This document shows positions 37,473-47,981 of a stretch of DNA of 64,000 bases, in pieces. The translations under genes were made by a program, and so were the position numbers. Source of the stretch: Stenotrophomonas sp. BIO128-Bstrain (GTDB lineage Bacteria; Pseudomonadota; Gammaproteobacteria; Xanthomonadales; Xanthomonadaceae); contig NZ_CP124620.1 in assembly GCF_030128875.1 (NCBI RefSeq), positions 2,914,001 through 2,978,000 of the forward strand. The letters run 5' to 3'. The notes under the pieces were generated by a model. It was not told the origin of the DNA and ran no database searches. It saw only the letters and a list, made by a program, of their open reading frames with translations. How positions within the stretch are numbered: the stretch's first letter is position 1; every line of letters begins with the position of its first letter.

Positions 37473-39947
37473 TCAGTGCTTGACGCGCGTTGTGGAAGCT
37501 GTCTTGGACTTGCCGCGTACCGTGACACGTTGCCCATCTTTCTTGGGCTTCGGTGCGGTCAGCGGGGCCTCCAGGGCCAGGTCGAGCACTTCCTCGATCC
37601 ACTTCACCGGCACGATCTTCAGATCGCGGGTGACATTGGCGGGGATATCGGCCAGATCCTTGCGGTTCTCCTCGGGAATGATGACCGTGGTGATGCCGCC
37701 GCGCAGCGCCGCCAACAGCTTCTCCTTGAGGCCGCCGATGGCGGTGACGCGACCACGCAGGGTGATCTCGCCGGTCATCGCCACTTCGGCCCGGATCGGC
37801 ACCTTGGTCAGCGTGGACACCAGCGAGGTGACCATGGCGATACCCGCACTCGGGCCATCCTTGGGGGTGGCGCCATCGGGCACGTGGACGTGCACGTCGT
37901 GCTTCTGCAGGAACTCATTGTCGATGCCCAGCCGCTCGGCACGCGAGCGCACCACCGACAGGGCCGCCGAGGCGGATTCCTTCATCACGTTGCCCAGCTG
38001 GCCGGTGAGGATCAGCTGGCCCTTGCCCGGCACCAGGGTGGATTCGATCTGCAGCAGATCGCCGCCCACTTCGGTCCAGGCCAGGCCGGTGACCAGGCCC
38101 ACTTCGTTCTGCTCTTCGGCACGCCCGAAATCGACGCGGCGAACCCCCAGGTACTTGTCCAGGTTCTTGCCGTTGACCACCACCAGCGCCTTCTTCTTCG
38201 CGCTGGCCTTCTTGCCGGCCTTGGCCGGCTTGGCCGCCTTGGCGGGCGCTACCGGACCGGCAAGCGCGATTTCCTTGACCACCTTGCGGCAGATCTTGGC
38301 CACTTCGCGCTCGAGGTTGCGCACGCCGGATTCGCGCGTGTAGTAACGCACGATGTCCTGGATCGCATCGGCCTCGATCTCCAGCTCTTCCGGCTTCAGG
38401 CCGTTGGCCTTGATCTGCTTGGGCACCAGGTAGCGCATGGCGATGTTGAGCTTCTCATCCTCGGTGTAGCCGGGGATGCGGATCACTTCCATGCGGTCCA
38501 GCAGCGGGCCGGGGATGTTGAGCGAGTTGGACGTCGCCACGAACATCACTTCGGACAGGTCCAGGTCCACTTCCAGGTAGTGATCGTTGAAGGCGTTGTT
38601 CTGCTCCGGGTCGAGCACTTCCAGCAGCGCCGAGGACGGATCGCCACGGAAGTCCATCGACATCTTGTCGATCTCATCGAGCACGAACAGCGCGTTCTTG
38701 CTGCCCACCTTGTTGAGGTTCTGCACGATGCGGCCCGGCATCGAGCCGACGTAGGTGCGGCGATGGCCACGGATCTCGGCCTCGTCGCGCACGCCACCCA
38801 GGCTCATGCGCACGAACTTGCGGTTGGTCGCCTTGGCGATGGACTGCCCCAGCGAGGTCTTGCCCACGCCGGGCGGACCGACCAGGCACAGGATCGGGCC
38901 CTTCATCTGCTTCACGCGCGACTGCACCGCCAGGTATTCCAGGATGCGGTCCTTGACCTTGTCCAGACCGAAGTGATCGGCGTCCAGCGTGTCCTGCGCG
39001 GCCTTGAGATCCTTGCGGACCTTGGTGCGCTTCTTCCACGGCACGCCCAGCAGCCACTCCAGGTAATTGCGCACGACCGCCGCTTCGGCGGACATCGGCG
39101 ACATCTGCTTGAGCTTGTTGAGCTCGGCCTTGGCCTTGGTCTCCACCGGCTTGGGCATGCCCGCCTCGGCGATCTTGCGCGCCAGCTCGTCCATCTCGCC
39201 GGGCGCGTCATCCAGGTCACCCAGTTCTTTCTGGATGGCCTTCATCTGCTCGTTGAGGTAGTACTCGCGCTGGCTCTTTTCCATCTGCGACTTCACGCGG
39301 CCGCGGATGCGCTTTTCCATCTGCTGCACGTCGATCTCGCCATCGACCAGGCCGACCAGCATTTCCAGGCGGTCGCCGATCTGCAGCGTTTCCAGCAGGC
39401 GCTGCTTGTCGGCCAGGCGCACGCTGATATGCGCGGCGATGGTATCGGCCAGGCGCGCGGGCTCATCGATGCCGGCCAGGGTCTGCAGCAGCTCCGGCGG
39501 CAGCTTGCGATTGGTTTTGACGTACTGCTCGAACAGCGACATCAGCGAGCGGGCGATCGCCTCGATCTCGCGCGGCTCACGCGATTCGTCCGATTCGATT
39601 TCCATGCCCACGCCGTGCAGCGAGCCATCACGCTCGGTCACGTCGGTGACGTTGACGCGCGACAGGCCTTCGACCAGCACCTTGATGGTGCCGTCGGGCA
39701 GCTTCAGCAGCTGCAGGACCTGGGCGAGCGTGCCGACCTGGTACAGATCGGCGGCGGACGGATCATCCGTCTCGGCGGACTTCTGCGCGAGCAGCAGGAT
39801 GCGCTTGTCCGCTTCCATCGCCTGCTCCAGCGCATGCATGGACTTGTCACGGCCGACGAACAGCGGAATGACCATGTGCGGGAACACCACCACGTCACGC
39901 AGCGGCAGTACCGGCAGGTCGAGAGTCTCAGTTGGGGAACGGGCCAT
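37473..39947 (-). CDS. lon: ATP-dependent protease Lon
   Basis: Lon degrades misfolded and regulatory proteins. ATG 39947, with GGAG upstream, gives 824 residues: a substrate-binding N-domain ([22 protein letters not shown]), an AAA+ module with Walker [10 protein letters not shown] and Walker [10 protein letters not shown], and a protease domain with the catalytic Ser in [10 protein letters not shown] and Lys in [10 protein letters not shown]. Between AAA+ and protease parts, near residues 565-590, is an Ala/Lys-rich insertion ([19 protein letters not shown]) absent from E. coli Lon. A terminator separates it from clpX. Confidence 0.97.
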   Translation of the reverse strand: MARSPTETLDLPVLPLRDVVVFPHMVIPLFVGRDKSMHALEQAMEADKRILLLAQKSAETDDPSAADLYQVGTLAQVLQLLKLPDGTIKVLVEGLSRVNVTDVTERDGSLHGVGMEIESDESREPREIEAIARSLMSLFEQYVKTNRKLPPELLQTLAGIDEPARLADTIAAHISVRLADKQRLLETLQIGDRLEMLVGLVDGEIDVQQMEKRIRGRVKSQMEKSQREYYLNEQMKAIQKELGDLDDAPGEMDELARKIAEAGMPKPVETKAKAELNKLKQMSPMSAEAAVVRNYLEWLLGVPWKKRTKVRKDLKAAQDTLDADHFGLDKVKDRILEYLAVQSRVKQMKGPILCLVGPPGVGKTSLGQSIAKATNRKFVRMSLGGVRDEAEIRGHRRTYVGSMPGRIVQNLNKVGSKNALFVLDEIDKMSMDFRGDPSSALLEVLDPEQNNAFNDHYLEVDLDLSEVMFVATSNSLNIPGPLLDRMEVIRIPGYTEDEKLNIAMRYLVPKQIKANGLKPEELEIEADAIQDIVRYYTRESGVRNLEREVAKICRKVVKEIALAGPVAPAKAAKPAKAGKKASAKKKALVVVNGKNLDKYLGVRRVDFGRAEEQNEVGLVTGLAWTEVGGDLLQIESTLVPGKGQLILTGQLGNVMKESASAALSVVRSRAERLGIDNEFLQKHDVHVHVPDGATPKDGPSAGIAMVTSLVSTLTKVPIRAEVAMTGEITLRGRVTAIGGLKEKLLAALRGGITTVIIPEENRKDLADIPANVTRDLKIVPVKWIEEVLDLALEAPLTAPKPKKDGQRVTVRGKSKTASTTRVKH

Positions 39948-39999
39948 GTGGGCTCCAGTGGAACAGTGGGGATGGCCTCCGGGCGCCTCGCCCGGATAC

Positions 40000-40038
40000 A
40001 AAAAAAGCCGATGGCCTCGTTATGGGGCCATCGGCTTC
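40000..40038 (-). terminator. terminator between clpX and lon
   Basis: On the minus strand AAGCCGATGGCC, a loop and GGCCATCGGCTTTTTTTG form a 12-bp stem with a T-tract. lon must then have its own promoter between here and 39947, or read-through. Confidence 0.88.
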
Positions 40039-40089
40039 TAGATGCAAGCTGTTCTGAAAAATTTCTTTCAATTCAATTACTTGAACTGA

Positions 40090-41379
40090 TTATTCAGCGC
40101 CAGCCGCCTTCTGTTCAGGCGCCGGTGGCGTCTGGTATATCAGGTACGGTTCGGACTTGTGTTCGATCACCGATTCGTCCACCACCACCTTGCTGACATT
40201 CTCTGCCGAGGGCAGGTCATACATGGTGTCCAGCAGGACCGATTCGACGATCGTACGCAGGCCACGGGCACCGGTCTTGCGCTTGAGCGCCTTGCGGGCA
40301 ATGGCGGCCAGCGCGTCCGGACGGAACTCCAGCTCGACGTGCTCCATCTCGAACAGCTTCTTGAACTGCTTGGTGATGGCGTTCTTCGGCTCGGTCAGGA
40401 TGCGCACCAGGGCGGCCTCGTCCAGCTCTTCCAGGGTCGCCACGACCGGCAGGCGGCCGACGAACTCCGGAATCAGGCCGAACTTGATCAGATCTTCCGG
40501 CTCGACTTCGGCCAGGATCTTGCCCACTTCCTGCTTGCGCTCGGAACTCTTCACCTTGGCACCGAACCCGATGCCGCCCGAATCGTTGGAACGCTGCTGG
40601 ATCACCTTGTCCAGGCCGGCAAACGCACCGCCACAGATGAACAGGATGTTCTTGGTGTCCACCTGCAGGAATTCCTGCTGCGGATGCTTGCGACCGCCCT
40701 GCGGCGGCACGCTGGCCACGGTGCCTTCGATCAGCTTCAGCAGGGCCTGCTGGACGCCTTCGCCGGACACATCGCGGGTGATCGACGGGTTCTCGCTCTT
40801 GCGCGAGATCTTGTCGATTTCATCGATGTAGACGATGCCCTGCTGTGCCTTCTCGACGTCGTAGTCGCACTTCTGCAGCAGCTTCTGGATGATGTTCTCC
40901 ACGTCCTCGCCCACGTAACCGGCTTCGGTCAGCGTGGTGGCGTCGGCCATGGTGAACGGCACGTTGAGCAGGCGGGCCAGGGTTTCGGCCAGCAGCGTCT
41001 TGCCCGAACCGGTCGGACCGACCAGCAGGATGTTCGACTTCGCCAGTTCGACCTCGTCGTTCTTCTGGCGGCTCTCGATGCGCTTGTAGTGGTTGTATAC
41101 GGCCACGGCCAGGGTCCGCTTGGCGCGGTTCTGCCCGATCACGTACTGGTCCAGGACCTCGAGGATCTCGCGCGGCTTGGGCAGCGAACTGCGGGCCGAC
41201 TGCGCCTTCTCCTCCAGCTCCTCACGGATGATGTCGTTGCACAGCTCGACGCATTCATCGCAGATGAACACGCTCGGACCCGCAATCAGCTTGCGCACCT
41301 CATGCTGGCTCTTTCCGCAGAAAGAGCAGTAGAGGATCTTGCCGGTGTCCGTGGAACGACCTTGGCGGTCTTCGCTCAT
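40090..41379 (-). CDS. clpX: ClpXP unfoldase subunit ClpX
   Basis: ClpX unfolds substrates and feeds them to ClpP. The 429-residue protein has the zinc domain (Cys18, Cys21, Cys40, Cys43), Walker A GPTGSGKT, the pore loop GYVGEDVEN, Walker B YIDEIDK, the ClpP-contact IGF loop in GGIGFGAKV, and sensor 2 in KTGARGLR. It follows clpP by 126 bases, enough for a promoter. Confidence 0.98.
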   Translation of the reverse strand: MSEDRQGRSTDTGKILYCSFCGKSQHEVRKLIAGPSVFICDECVELCNDIIREELEEKAQSARSSLPKPREILEVLDQYVIGQNRAKRTLAVAVYNHYKRIESRQKNDEVELAKSNILLVGPTGSGKTLLAETLARLLNVPFTMADATTLTEAGYVGEDVENIIQKLLQKCDYDVEKAQQGIVYIDEIDKISRKSENPSITRDVSGEGVQQALLKLIEGTVASVPPQGGRKHPQQEFLQVDTKNILFICGGAFAGLDKVIQQRSNDSGGIGFGAKVKSSERKQEVGKILAEVEPEDLIKFGLIPEFVGRLPVVATLEELDEAALVRILTEPKNAITKQFKKLFEMEHVELEFRPDALAAIARKALKRKTGARGLRTIVESVLLDTMYDLPSAENVSKVVVDESVIEHKSEPYLIYQTPPAPEQKAAGAE

Positions 41380-41505
41380 GCTTCGCTTACCCAGTTACCC
41401 CACCCGACTGAACGGGGGTTCGATTCGAGAATAGCACAGGGTCAGGAGGACGCCAGTCCCGCCCGACCCGGTGGAAACAGGCCGGTTTCCCGGCCTGGTA
41501 CAACG

Positions 41506-42132
41506 TTATGCCGGCTGGATCGACTCTTCCGGACGACGCTCCAGGACCTGGTCGACCAGGCCGTAGGCCACCGCATCGGCCGCGCTCTTGAAGTTGTCAC
41601 GCTCGGTATCCCGGGCGATGGTCTCCAGCGACTGGCCGGTGTGCTTGGCCAGCACTTCGTTCAGGCGCGAACGCAGGGTCAGGATTTCACGGGCATGGAT
41701 GTCGATGTCCGTGGCCTGGCCCTGGAAGCCACCCAGCGGCTGGTGGATCATCACGCGCGAATTCGGCAGCGCGTAACGCTTGCCGGCCGCGCCGGACGCC
41801 AGCAGCAGGGCGCCCATGGAGGCCGCCTGGCCGACGCAGATGGTGCTCACGTCCGGCTTGATGTACTGCATGGTGTCGTAGATCGCCATGCCGGCGGTGA
41901 CCACGCCACCGGGCGAGTTGATGTAGATGCTGATGTCCTTTTCCGGGTTGTCCGCTTCCAGGAACAGCAGCTGCGCCACCACCACGTTGGCCATGTGATC
42001 GTCGATCGGGCCCACGAGGAAGATCAGGCGCTCCTTCAACAGGCGCGAATAGATGTCATAGGCGCGCTCGCCGCGGCTGGTCTGTTCGACCACCATCGGA
42101 ACCATGTTCAGGGCTGTGGTTCGGTTGTCCAT
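41506..42132 (-). CDS. clpP: ATP-dependent Clp protease proteolytic subunit
   Basis: ClpP forms the tetradecameric peptidase chamber. The 208-residue protein has the Ser105-His130-Asp179 triad (AASMGA, VMIHQP, DTERDN) and INSPGG. The short N-terminal stretch before [21 protein letters not shown] is a propeptide removed by self-processing. It lies 65 bases after tig. Confidence 0.98.
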   Translation of the reverse strand: MDNRTTALNMVPMVVEQTSRGERAYDIYSRLLKERLIFLVGPIDDHMANVVVAQLLFLEADNPEKDISIYINSPGGVVTAGMAIYDTMQYIKPDVSTICVGQAASMGALLLASGAAGKRYALPNSRVMIHQPLGGFQGQATDIDIHAREILTLRSRLNEVLAKHTGQSLETIARDTERDNFKSAADAVAYGLVDQVLERRPEESIQPA

Positions 42133-42197
42133 TAGTGAGGCACCTATTTTGGGGGGAACGACCCCGCGCCAGGGCGCGGGGCGTAAAACACGACCGC

Positions 42198-43490
42198 TTA
42201 CTGGCGGATCGCGTCCTGGAACGACAGCTTCTCTTCGGTGTGCTGGGCGCGCTCGGCGATCCAGTCGATCACCTGCTCTTCCATCACACGATTCTGCAGC
42301 CCACTCATCAGCTGGGGGTCGTTGCGGTACATCTCAATGACCTGCTCCGGCTCTTCGTAGGTCGAGGCGATCAGGCGCATGGTTTCATTCAGGCGCTTGG
42401 GATCCAGACGCAGGTCGTTCTTGCGGGCCACTTCACCGACCAGCAGGCCGACCAGTACGCGCTTGGCGGCGGCGTCCTTGAAGCCTTCGTGGGCGTCGGC
42501 CGGGACGTCACCCGGGTTGCGGCCACTGCGGCGGATCTGCTCGAGCTGCTGGTCCAGCATGGCGCGGGCTTCGTTCTCGACCAGGCGCGGCGGCATTTCG
42601 ACCGACGCGTAGGCGGCGATCAGCTGCTCACCGACTTCGCGGCGCAGGCGGTTCATCAGGGCACCCTTGAGCTCGCGCTCCAGGTTGGCGCGGATGTCCT
42701 TGCGGAACTGCTCCACGTCGCCGCCCTTCACACCGAAGCTCTTGATGAACTCGGCATCCACCTCCGGCAGCACCGGCGCGGACACGTCCACCGCCTTGAC
42801 GGTGACCTTGACCTGCTTGCCGGCCAGTGCCGGGACGCGCCAATCGGCCGGGAACTCGACGTCCAGGGTCTTTTCTTCACCGGCGGTCAGACCGACCAGG
42901 CCCTGTTCGATCTGCTCGAACATCATGCCCTGGCCCACGATCACGCTGCCCTTTTCGGTGCCTTCGGCCGGCAGGCGCTCATCGCCGGCCTGCGACCAGG
43001 TTTCCAGCGCGACCAGATCGCCGTCCTGGGCGCCACGGGTGACCGGGCTCCAGCTGCGGCGCTGTTCGCGCAGGTTGGTGATCATCTGGTCGATGTCGGC
43101 GTCGTTGATTTCAGCGGTGTGGCGCACCACGGTCAGCTTGCTGACATCCACGTCGCCGAAGTCCGGCACCAGCTCGACGGTGGCCACGAAGGACAGCTCG
43201 CCCTCGCCCTTGTCGATGCGCGGGGTGCCGGCGATGCGCAGTTCATGCTCGCGCAGGGCGGCATCGAAGGTCTCACGCAGCAGGCCATCGACGGCTTCGC
43301 TGCGGACCTGCTGGCCGAAACGCTGCTCGATCACCTTGGCCGGCACCTTGCCCGGGCGGAAGCCCTTGATGCGCGTGGTGCGGGCGATCTCGCCCAGACG
43401 GCCGCTGATGTGCGTCTGCAGGCGGTCTTCCGGCAGCGAGAAGGTCAGGCGGCGTTCCAGATTGCCAGTGGATTCGATCGAAGCTTGCAT
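42198..43490 (-). CDS. tig: trigger factor
   Basis: Trigger factor is the ribosome-bound chaperone and prolyl isomerase. ATG 43490, preceded by AGGAG, gives 430 residues. The ribosome-binding signature [17 protein letters not shown] is near residue 44, the FKBP-type isomerase domain follows ([37 protein letters not shown]), and a helical C-terminal chaperone domain ends the protein. It heads tig-clpP-clpX. Confidence 0.97.
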   Translation of the reverse strand: MQASIESTGNLERRLTFSLPEDRLQTHISGRLGEIARTTRIKGFRPGKVPAKVIEQRFGQQVRSEAVDGLLRETFDAALREHELRIAGTPRIDKGEGELSFVATVELVPDFGDVDVSKLTVVRHTAEINDADIDQMITNLREQRRSWSPVTRGAQDGDLVALETWSQAGDERLPAEGTEKGSVIVGQGMMFEQIEQGLVGLTAGEEKTLDVEFPADWRVPALAGKQVKVTVKAVDVSAPVLPEVDAEFIKSFGVKGGDVEQFRKDIRANLERELKGALMNRLRREVGEQLIAAYASVEMPPRLVENEARAMLDQQLEQIRRSGRNPGDVPADAHEGFKDAAAKRVLVGLLVGEVARKNDLRLDPKRLNETMRLIASTYEEPEQVIEMYRNDPQLMSGLQNRVMEEQVIDWIAERAQHTEEKLSFQDAIRQ

Positions 43491-43724
43491 GTTGACTCCT
43501 GCCACCGGCGGCATGGGCCCCGGCACGATGTGATGGATGAAACGGGTTTTGGACGCGGGGTCGTGGACGCGCATGCCCGCCGCAGCCCTGTAGTTTCGCC
43601 GATAAACGCCAGCGCCGCCAGCGCGGGCCGAGAACGTCCGGGGGCCGCCAAGGGCCCAGCATGTGGCCGTCTCCCCGATCCGGGACGTGCCCATGGTCAT
43701 GGTGCCGGCGAAAACGCCCTGCAC

Positions 43725-43809
<85 letters not shown>

Positions 43810-43915
43810 GAGCCTGAAAGCCCAAGCGCACATTGTTGCAGGCGGGGCCGGAAAGCGGAAGGTCGTCATGTCGCTTAACGAGGTGAAGCGCGTGCCCCAC
43901 CCCGCGGATCAGCGG

Positions 43916-44182
43916 CTATCGCGCCGGCAGCGCCACGCCGGGAAGCAGTGGCGCTTTCGCCAACGCCTGGCGTTCCTCGCCTTGGGGCGCATCCTGCATG
44001 GAGACACGGGCCAGTGGCTTGGCCGGCTGGAAACCGCCAGGAGGAAGAGTGTGGCGGATCACGGTCGTGGCATAACCGGCCAGGACCGGGTCCAGCGGCG
44101 CGTGGGCGGGCGTTTCGGCAGCCGTGGCGGCCGCGGCCGCGCAGGCCGTCAACGCCACGGCGGCAAGGATCCGGAGAGTCAT
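43916..44182 (-). CDS. small exported hypothetical protein
   Basis: An 88-residue frame begins with a typical signal peptide (MTLRILAAVALTACAAAAATAAE). The rest is Pro/Ala-rich with no known domain. The LTACA segment could be a lipobox, but alanine follows and a type I cut after ATAAE is as likely. A clear ribosome site is not seen. It sits among tRNA genes on their strand. It may be real but is unsupported beyond the signal sequence. Confidence 0.5.
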   Translation of the reverse strand: MTLRILAAVALTACAAAAATAAETPAHAPLDPVLAGYATTVIRHTLPPGGFQPAKPLARVSMQDAPQGEERQALAKAPLLPGVALPAR

Positions 44183-44337
44183 GATGGGCGTACCTCGATG
44201 GGCGCCTAAGCGCGGTCCGTCGAGTGGAACCTGATTGCCGGTTGCGATCCGTGCGCTGTCGCGCAGCTTGGAAACGCTGCGTGTCGCGTTCGACCCCGGT
44301 TTCAGGAGGCTTTCAGATACGCACGCCCGGAAAAGAA

Positions 44338-44366
44338 AAAAGCCGCCTGGCGGACCAGGCGGCTTC
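44338..44366 (-). terminator. terminator after tRNA-Lys copy 2
   Basis: On the minus strand GAAGCCGCCTGG, TCCG and CCAGGCGGC run into TTTTTTC, 6 bases after the tRNA. Confidence 0.88.
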
Positions 44367-44371
44367 TGTCG

Positions 44372-44447
44372 TGGTGGGCTGTCAAGGATTCGAACCTTGG
44401 ACCTATTGATTAAGAGTCAACTGCTCTACCAACTGAGCTAACAGCCC
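44372..44447 (-). tRNA. tRNA-Lys (anticodon CTT), copy 2
   Basis: A 76-nt tRNA with GGGCTGT acceptor, anticodon loop CTCTTAA and encoded CCA. It is identical to the copy at 44609. Confidence 0.96.
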
Positions 44448-44571
44448 GAAAATCGGGAGGCGAATTATGCAGGGTTTCCTGCGCGCGACGCAAGCGTTTT
44501 ATTTGAATGGATGGCCAATGGCGGCAGTGGACCGCCAATGCGCCACCGGTTCAACGTAGGGTAGCAAACAA

Positions 44572-44603
44572 GAAAAAAGCCACCGGGCGGACCCGATGGC
44601 TTC
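44572..44603 (-). terminator. terminator after tRNA-Lys copy 1
   Basis: On the minus strand GCCATCGGG, TCCG and CCCGGTGGC run into TTTTTTCTT. It resembles the terminator at 44338, suggesting that tRNA and terminator were duplicated together. Confidence 0.82.
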
Positions 44604-44608
44604 TGTCT

Positions 44609-44684
44609 TGGTGGGCTGTCAAGGATTCGAACCTTGGACCTATTGATTAAGAGTCAACTGCTCTACCAACTGAGCTAACAGCCC
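44609..44684 (-). tRNA. tRNA-Lys (anticodon CTT), copy 1
   Basis: Same 76 nt as the copy at 44372, with encoded CCA. Confidence 0.96.
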
Positions 44685-44765
44685 TGAAAAACTCAGGCGC
44701 ACATTGTAGCGTGTGTGCTGCCTTTTGCAACCCTGGTTCACTTTCGATGAACCAGTTTGAATCAG

Positions 44766-44843
44766 TGGGGTGGCTGAGGGGACTCGAACCCCCGACCACC
44801 GGAATCACAATCCGGAACTCTAACCAACTGAGCTACAGCCACC
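44766..44843 (-). tRNA. tRNA-His (anticodon GTG)
   Basis: GTGGCTG acceptor with an extra 5' G (position -1) opposite the C discriminator, anticodon loop TTGTGAT and encoded CCA. The G-1 is the identity element for histidine. Confidence 0.95.
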
Positions 44844-44877
44844 ACTGAAAACTTTGCTTCCTACCGCTTGCACCGAA

Positions 44878-44954
44878 TGGCGCGCCCGACAGGAATCGAA
44901 CCTGTAACCGCCGGCTTAGAAGGCCGGTGCTCTATCCAGTTGAGCTACGGGCGC
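44878..44954 (-). tRNA. tRNA-Arg (anticodon TCT)
   Basis: A 77-nt tRNA with GCGCCCG acceptor, anticodon loop CTTCTAA and encoded CCA. Confidence 0.96.
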
Positions 44955-44999
44955 TCGATCCGGATTGTCGCATTCCAATCCCGGTTTGAGCAGCGGGCT

Positions 45000-45076
45000 T
45001 GGTCGGGGTAGAGGGATTCGAACCCCCGACATCCTGCTCCCAAAGCAGGCGCGCTACCAGACTGCGCTATACCCCG
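45000..45076 (-). tRNA. tRNA-Pro (anticodon TGG)
   Basis: A 77-nt tRNA with CGGGGTA acceptor, anticodon loop TTTGGGA and encoded CCA. It is the first gene of the Pro-Arg-His-Lys cluster. Confidence 0.96.
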
Positions 45077-45118
45077 GCGGTTTGTTTCCCTCCGGGGTTC
45101 CCCCCGAAAGAGCCGCCT

Positions 45119-45147
45119 ATTGTGGGAATCGGCGTGGCATCTGTCAA
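45119..45147 (-). promoter_or_regulatory. promoter of the tRNA cluster
   Basis: On the minus strand a perfect TTGACA (45147-45142), a 17-base spacer and CACAAT (45124-45119) lie about 43 bases before tRNA-Pro. Confidence 0.75.
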
Positions 45148-45254
45148 CGGTTTTCACACATCAATTCACCTGTCGCCATTGGCGAGGGTCGCTTCGGCTA
45201 TGCTCGGGTCAGTGGCCGGATGGCCAGCCCCCTACCCCATCAAGGAGATTGGCA

Positions 45255-46013
45255 ATGCGCAGCGGCAATCCCGCACTTTCCGAGTCGACCTTCCTCGACC
45301 TGGCCAGCGGCTCGGTCGTGGCCCGCCCCGACCAGGCGATGACCATCAACGGCACCGTCAACAAGACCGGCATCCTGTTGCTGCTCACCGTGCTGACGGC
45401 CGCGTTCGCGTGGAGCCAGTCGGTCGATGCCTATGGGCAGGTGTCCTCCAGCGCGATGATGTACACCATCGGCGGCGCGGTGGGCGGGCTGATCCTGGCA
45501 CTCGTCACCGTGTTCAAGAAGGAATGGTCGCCCGTCACTGCGCCGATGTATGCCCTGGTGGAAGGCTTCTTCCTCGGTGCGATCTCGGCCGTGTTCAACA
45601 TGAAGTTCCCAGGCATCGTGTTCCAGGCGGTGCTGCTGACCTTCGGCACCCTGTTCGCGCTGCTGATGCTGTACCGCAGTGGCGTGATCAAGGTCACCGA
45701 GAAGTTCAAGATGGGCGTGTTCGCCGCCACCGGTGGCATCGCGCTGGTGTACCTGGCCTCCTTCGTGCTGAGCTTCTTCAACATCAACGTGCCGGTGATC
45801 CACGATGCCAGCCTGCTGGGCATCGCCTTCAGCCTGTTCGTGGTGGCGGTGGCCGCGCTGAACCTGGTGCTGGATTTCGACTTCATCGAAACCGGTGCCG
45901 CCGCACACGCCCCGAAGTACATGGAGTGGTACGGCGCGTTCGGCCTGATGGTCACGCTGGTGTGGTTGTACGTGGAATTCCTGCGCCTGCTCTCCAAGAT
46001 CCAGCAGCGCTGA
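45255..46013 (+). CDS. Bax inhibitor-1/YccA family membrane protein
   Basis: This 252-residue protein has seven hydrophobic helices after a 35-residue cytosolic start, in the BaxI_1 branch of the BI-1 family. The acidic pair near the C-terminus that gates calcium flux in BI-1 homologues may correspond to DFDFIE. Bacterial members are linked to membrane protein quality control or ion leak; the role here is unknown. ATG 45255 follows AAGGAG at good distance. Confidence 0.9.
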   Translation: MRSGNPALSESTFLDLASGSVVARPDQAMTINGTVNKTGILLLLTVLTAAFAWSQSVDAYGQVSSSAMMYTIGGAVGGLILALVTVFKKEWSPVTAPMYALVEGFFLGAISAVFNMKFPGIVFQAVLLTFGTLFALLMLYRSGVIKVTEKFKMGVFAATGGIALVYLASFVLSFFNINVPVIHDASLLGIAFSLFVVAVAALNLVLDFDFIETGAAAHAPKYMEWYGAFGLMVTLVWLYVEFLRLLSKIQQR

Positions 46014-46033
46014 GCCACTGGCCAGGCAAGCAT

Positions 46034-46061
46034 CAGGGGCGCCTTCGGGCGCCCTTTTTCA
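46034..46061 (+). terminator. terminator after the BI-1-family gene
   Basis: GGGGCGCC, TTCG, GGCGCCC and TTTTT follow the stop by about 20 bases. Confidence 0.9.
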
Positions 46062-46112
46062 TGCGCCCGCATGGCGCCCCGGCAAGCTCCGGCCGGAGCG
46101 CCTTGCAGGGTA

Positions 46113-47021
46113 CTAGACCGCCGCGCCGGCTTGCCCTGCGTAATGCGCAGCCAGATGCTCCACCAGCGCGCGCACCTTTGGCGCCAGCGAACGGGCGTGC
46201 GGATACAGCGCGAAGTAGCGGCGCTGCCCGGCATGCCAGCCGGGCAACACATGGATCAGGCGACCGGCGCGCAGATCGTCCTGCACGGTCAACGCGGTAA
46301 ACAGGCTGATGCCCATGCCGGCCCGCACTGCGGCATAGAGGGCGGGCGTGGCGTCCACGCGCAGCCGTTGGCCGGCCTCCACGCTGGCCTGCGCGCCCCG
46401 CGGGCCCTGCAGGTGCCAAGCGGTAGTGGCCGCGCCGGGCTGGAACGCCAGCAGCGTGTGCGCCGGAAGGTCCGCCGCCTGGCGCGGCAGGGCGTGCCGG
46501 GCCAGGTAAGCCGGCGCGGCCACCAGGATACGCGGGCAGCACGCCAGTTCGCGGGCCACCAATTGGCTGTCGGGCAGGCTGGCGGCAATGCGAAGCGCCA
46601 TGTCGAAACCACCCCCGACCACGTCCACCAGCTGGTCGTTGGCCGACAGATCCAGGCTTACCTGCGGATAGCGGGCCAGGAACCCCGGCAGCCACTGCGG
46701 CAATTCCTGGCTGGCCACCACCTGCGGCACGCTGATGCGCAGGCGCCCGCTCGGCGCTGCCTGGCCCGCGCGGGCGCGGTCGTCGGCCAGCTCCAGCCGC
46801 TCAAGCAGGGCTACGGCATCGCGGTAATAGTCGCGCCCGGCCTCGGTCAGCGACAGCCGCCGGGTGGTGCGATCGAGCAACCGGACCTGCAGGTGCTCTT
46901 CCAGCTGCCGCAGTTGCCGCGACAGGGAGGAGTGGGTGGTTCCCTGCCGCTCTGCGGCCGTACTGAAGCTGCCGGCCTCGACGATGGCGCGCAGCGCGCG
47001 CAGGGCGGCGAAGTGATCCAT
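46113..47021 (-). CDS. LysR-family transcriptional regulator
   Basis: The 302-residue protein has the N-terminal winged helix-turn-helix (SFSTAAERQGTTHSSLSRQLRQLEEHL) and a substrate-binding domain (GRLRISVPQVVAS). It lies 57 bases downstream of the isochorismatase-like gene on the same strand, not divergent as is usual for LysR genes. It may still control that gene. The ligand is unknown. Confidence 0.92.
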   Translation of the reverse strand: MDHFAALRALRAIVEAGSFSTAAERQGTTHSSLSRQLRQLEEHLQVRLLDRTTRRLSLTEAGRDYYRDAVALLERLELADDRARAGQAAPSGRLRISVPQVVASQELPQWLPGFLARYPQVSLDLSANDQLVDVVGGGFDMALRIAASLPDSQLVARELACCPRILVAAPAYLARHALPRQAADLPAHTLLAFQPGAATTAWHLQGPRGAQASVEAGQRLRVDATPALYAAVRAGMGISLFTALTVQDDLRAGRLIHVLPGWHAGQRRYFALYPHARSLAPKVRALVEHLAAHYAGQAGAAV

Positions 47022-47078
47022 CGGCAGTCAGCTCCAGGCGAGTGGCAGGACCCGCCGGATGCGGGCCTGCCCAGCTTA

Positions 47079-47822
47079 TCAAGCGCCCTCGCCCGCCTCG
47101 CGGACCGTCAGGGCCAGGATCGCGTCGGTGGCCATGACATCGCCGAACGCATCCTCGATCTGCGCCAGGGACGCCTCGTGCAGTGCGCGGTGGCCGATGC
47201 GCGTGCCATCGGCCAGGTCGAGGTCGCGACTGGCGCTGGCATCGGACGCCACGAGGACACGGTAGCCGCGCGGCGCGGCAGCCGCGTCGCGGGCGGCCCC
47301 GACGACGCAGGCATGGGTCTGCAGGCCGGTGATGATCAACGTGTCGATGCCGGCCTGCTTGAGCACCGTATCCAGCGCCGCAGCCGAGGCGCCGGCGAAC
47401 ACACTGACGTTGTCCTTCTGGATGACGGTTTCGCCACTGCGCGGCTGCATGTCGCGATGGAAGGCGACGTTGACACTCCCCTGCGCGAACAGCGGCGCGC
47501 CCGCCGGCAGCACATGCTGCACGTGGATGACGCGGATGCCGTGGGCATCGGCGAAGTCGACCACGCGGCGGGTCTGGCGCAGTGCGGCCATGCCGTCGGG
47601 AATGACCATGCGGCCGCCGGCGAAACCTGGCGCGGCACGGGCATCGAAGTATTCGTTCTGGAAGTCGATCACCAGCACCGCGGTCTTCGCCGCGTCGAGC
47701 GAGGCGGGCACCGGGGCACCCGCCATGTGGCGGATGGTGGGATGGGACGGTTCAGTGGCAACAACCGGGGCGGTGGCAGCCATGCCGATCAGGCTGGCCA
47801 GGCCGAAGGCCGTGAGGTTCAT
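47079..47822 (-). CDS. exported isochorismatase-like cysteine hydrolase
   Basis: The 247-residue protein has the catalytic Asp-Lys-Cys of isochorismatase-fold hydrolases: VIDFQNEYF, IQKDNVSVFAG and QTHACVVGAARDA. It begins with a probable signal peptide (MNLTAFGLASLIGMAATAPVVATE). That is unusual, because this family is normally cytosolic. ATG 47822 has an AGGAG site. Substrates of this group are amides or vinyl ethers such as nicotinamide, ureas or isochorismate; none is indicated here. Confidence 0.88.
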   Translation of the reverse strand: MNLTAFGLASLIGMAATAPVVATEPSHPTIRHMAGAPVPASLDAAKTAVLVIDFQNEYFDARAAPGFAGGRMVIPDGMAALRQTRRVVDFADAHGIRVIHVQHVLPAGAPLFAQGSVNVAFHRDMQPRSGETVIQKDNVSVFAGASAAALDTVLKQAGIDTLIITGLQTHACVVGAARDAAAAPRGYRVLVASDASASRDLDLADGTRIGHRALHEASLAQIEDAFGDVMATDAILALTVREAGEGA

Positions 47823-47981
47823 GGGACGACTCCTGTGCGATGGAAAGTGGGCACAGGATGCGAGGCGGATGGCGCACGAACCAGCCATGGATTGACACAT
47901 GATCTGTGCAGATTTCGAACAGACCGATCGTGTGGAGTCGCGCCAGGCGCGACTGCTTTTCGTTTGGGCGCCCGTAAACGA

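Noticed and set aside
37476..40196. A 906-codon open frame on the plus strand
   Set aside because: It is antisense to lon, whose motifs are complete. Long antisense frames are common in G+C-rich genes, and its composition (Gln/His/Arg-rich) fits no family.
47937..47955. AGTCGCGC/GCGCGACT hairpin as a terminator
   Set aside because: Its T-rich side is on the plus strand, where no gene ends. For the minus-strand gene it lacks a T-tract.
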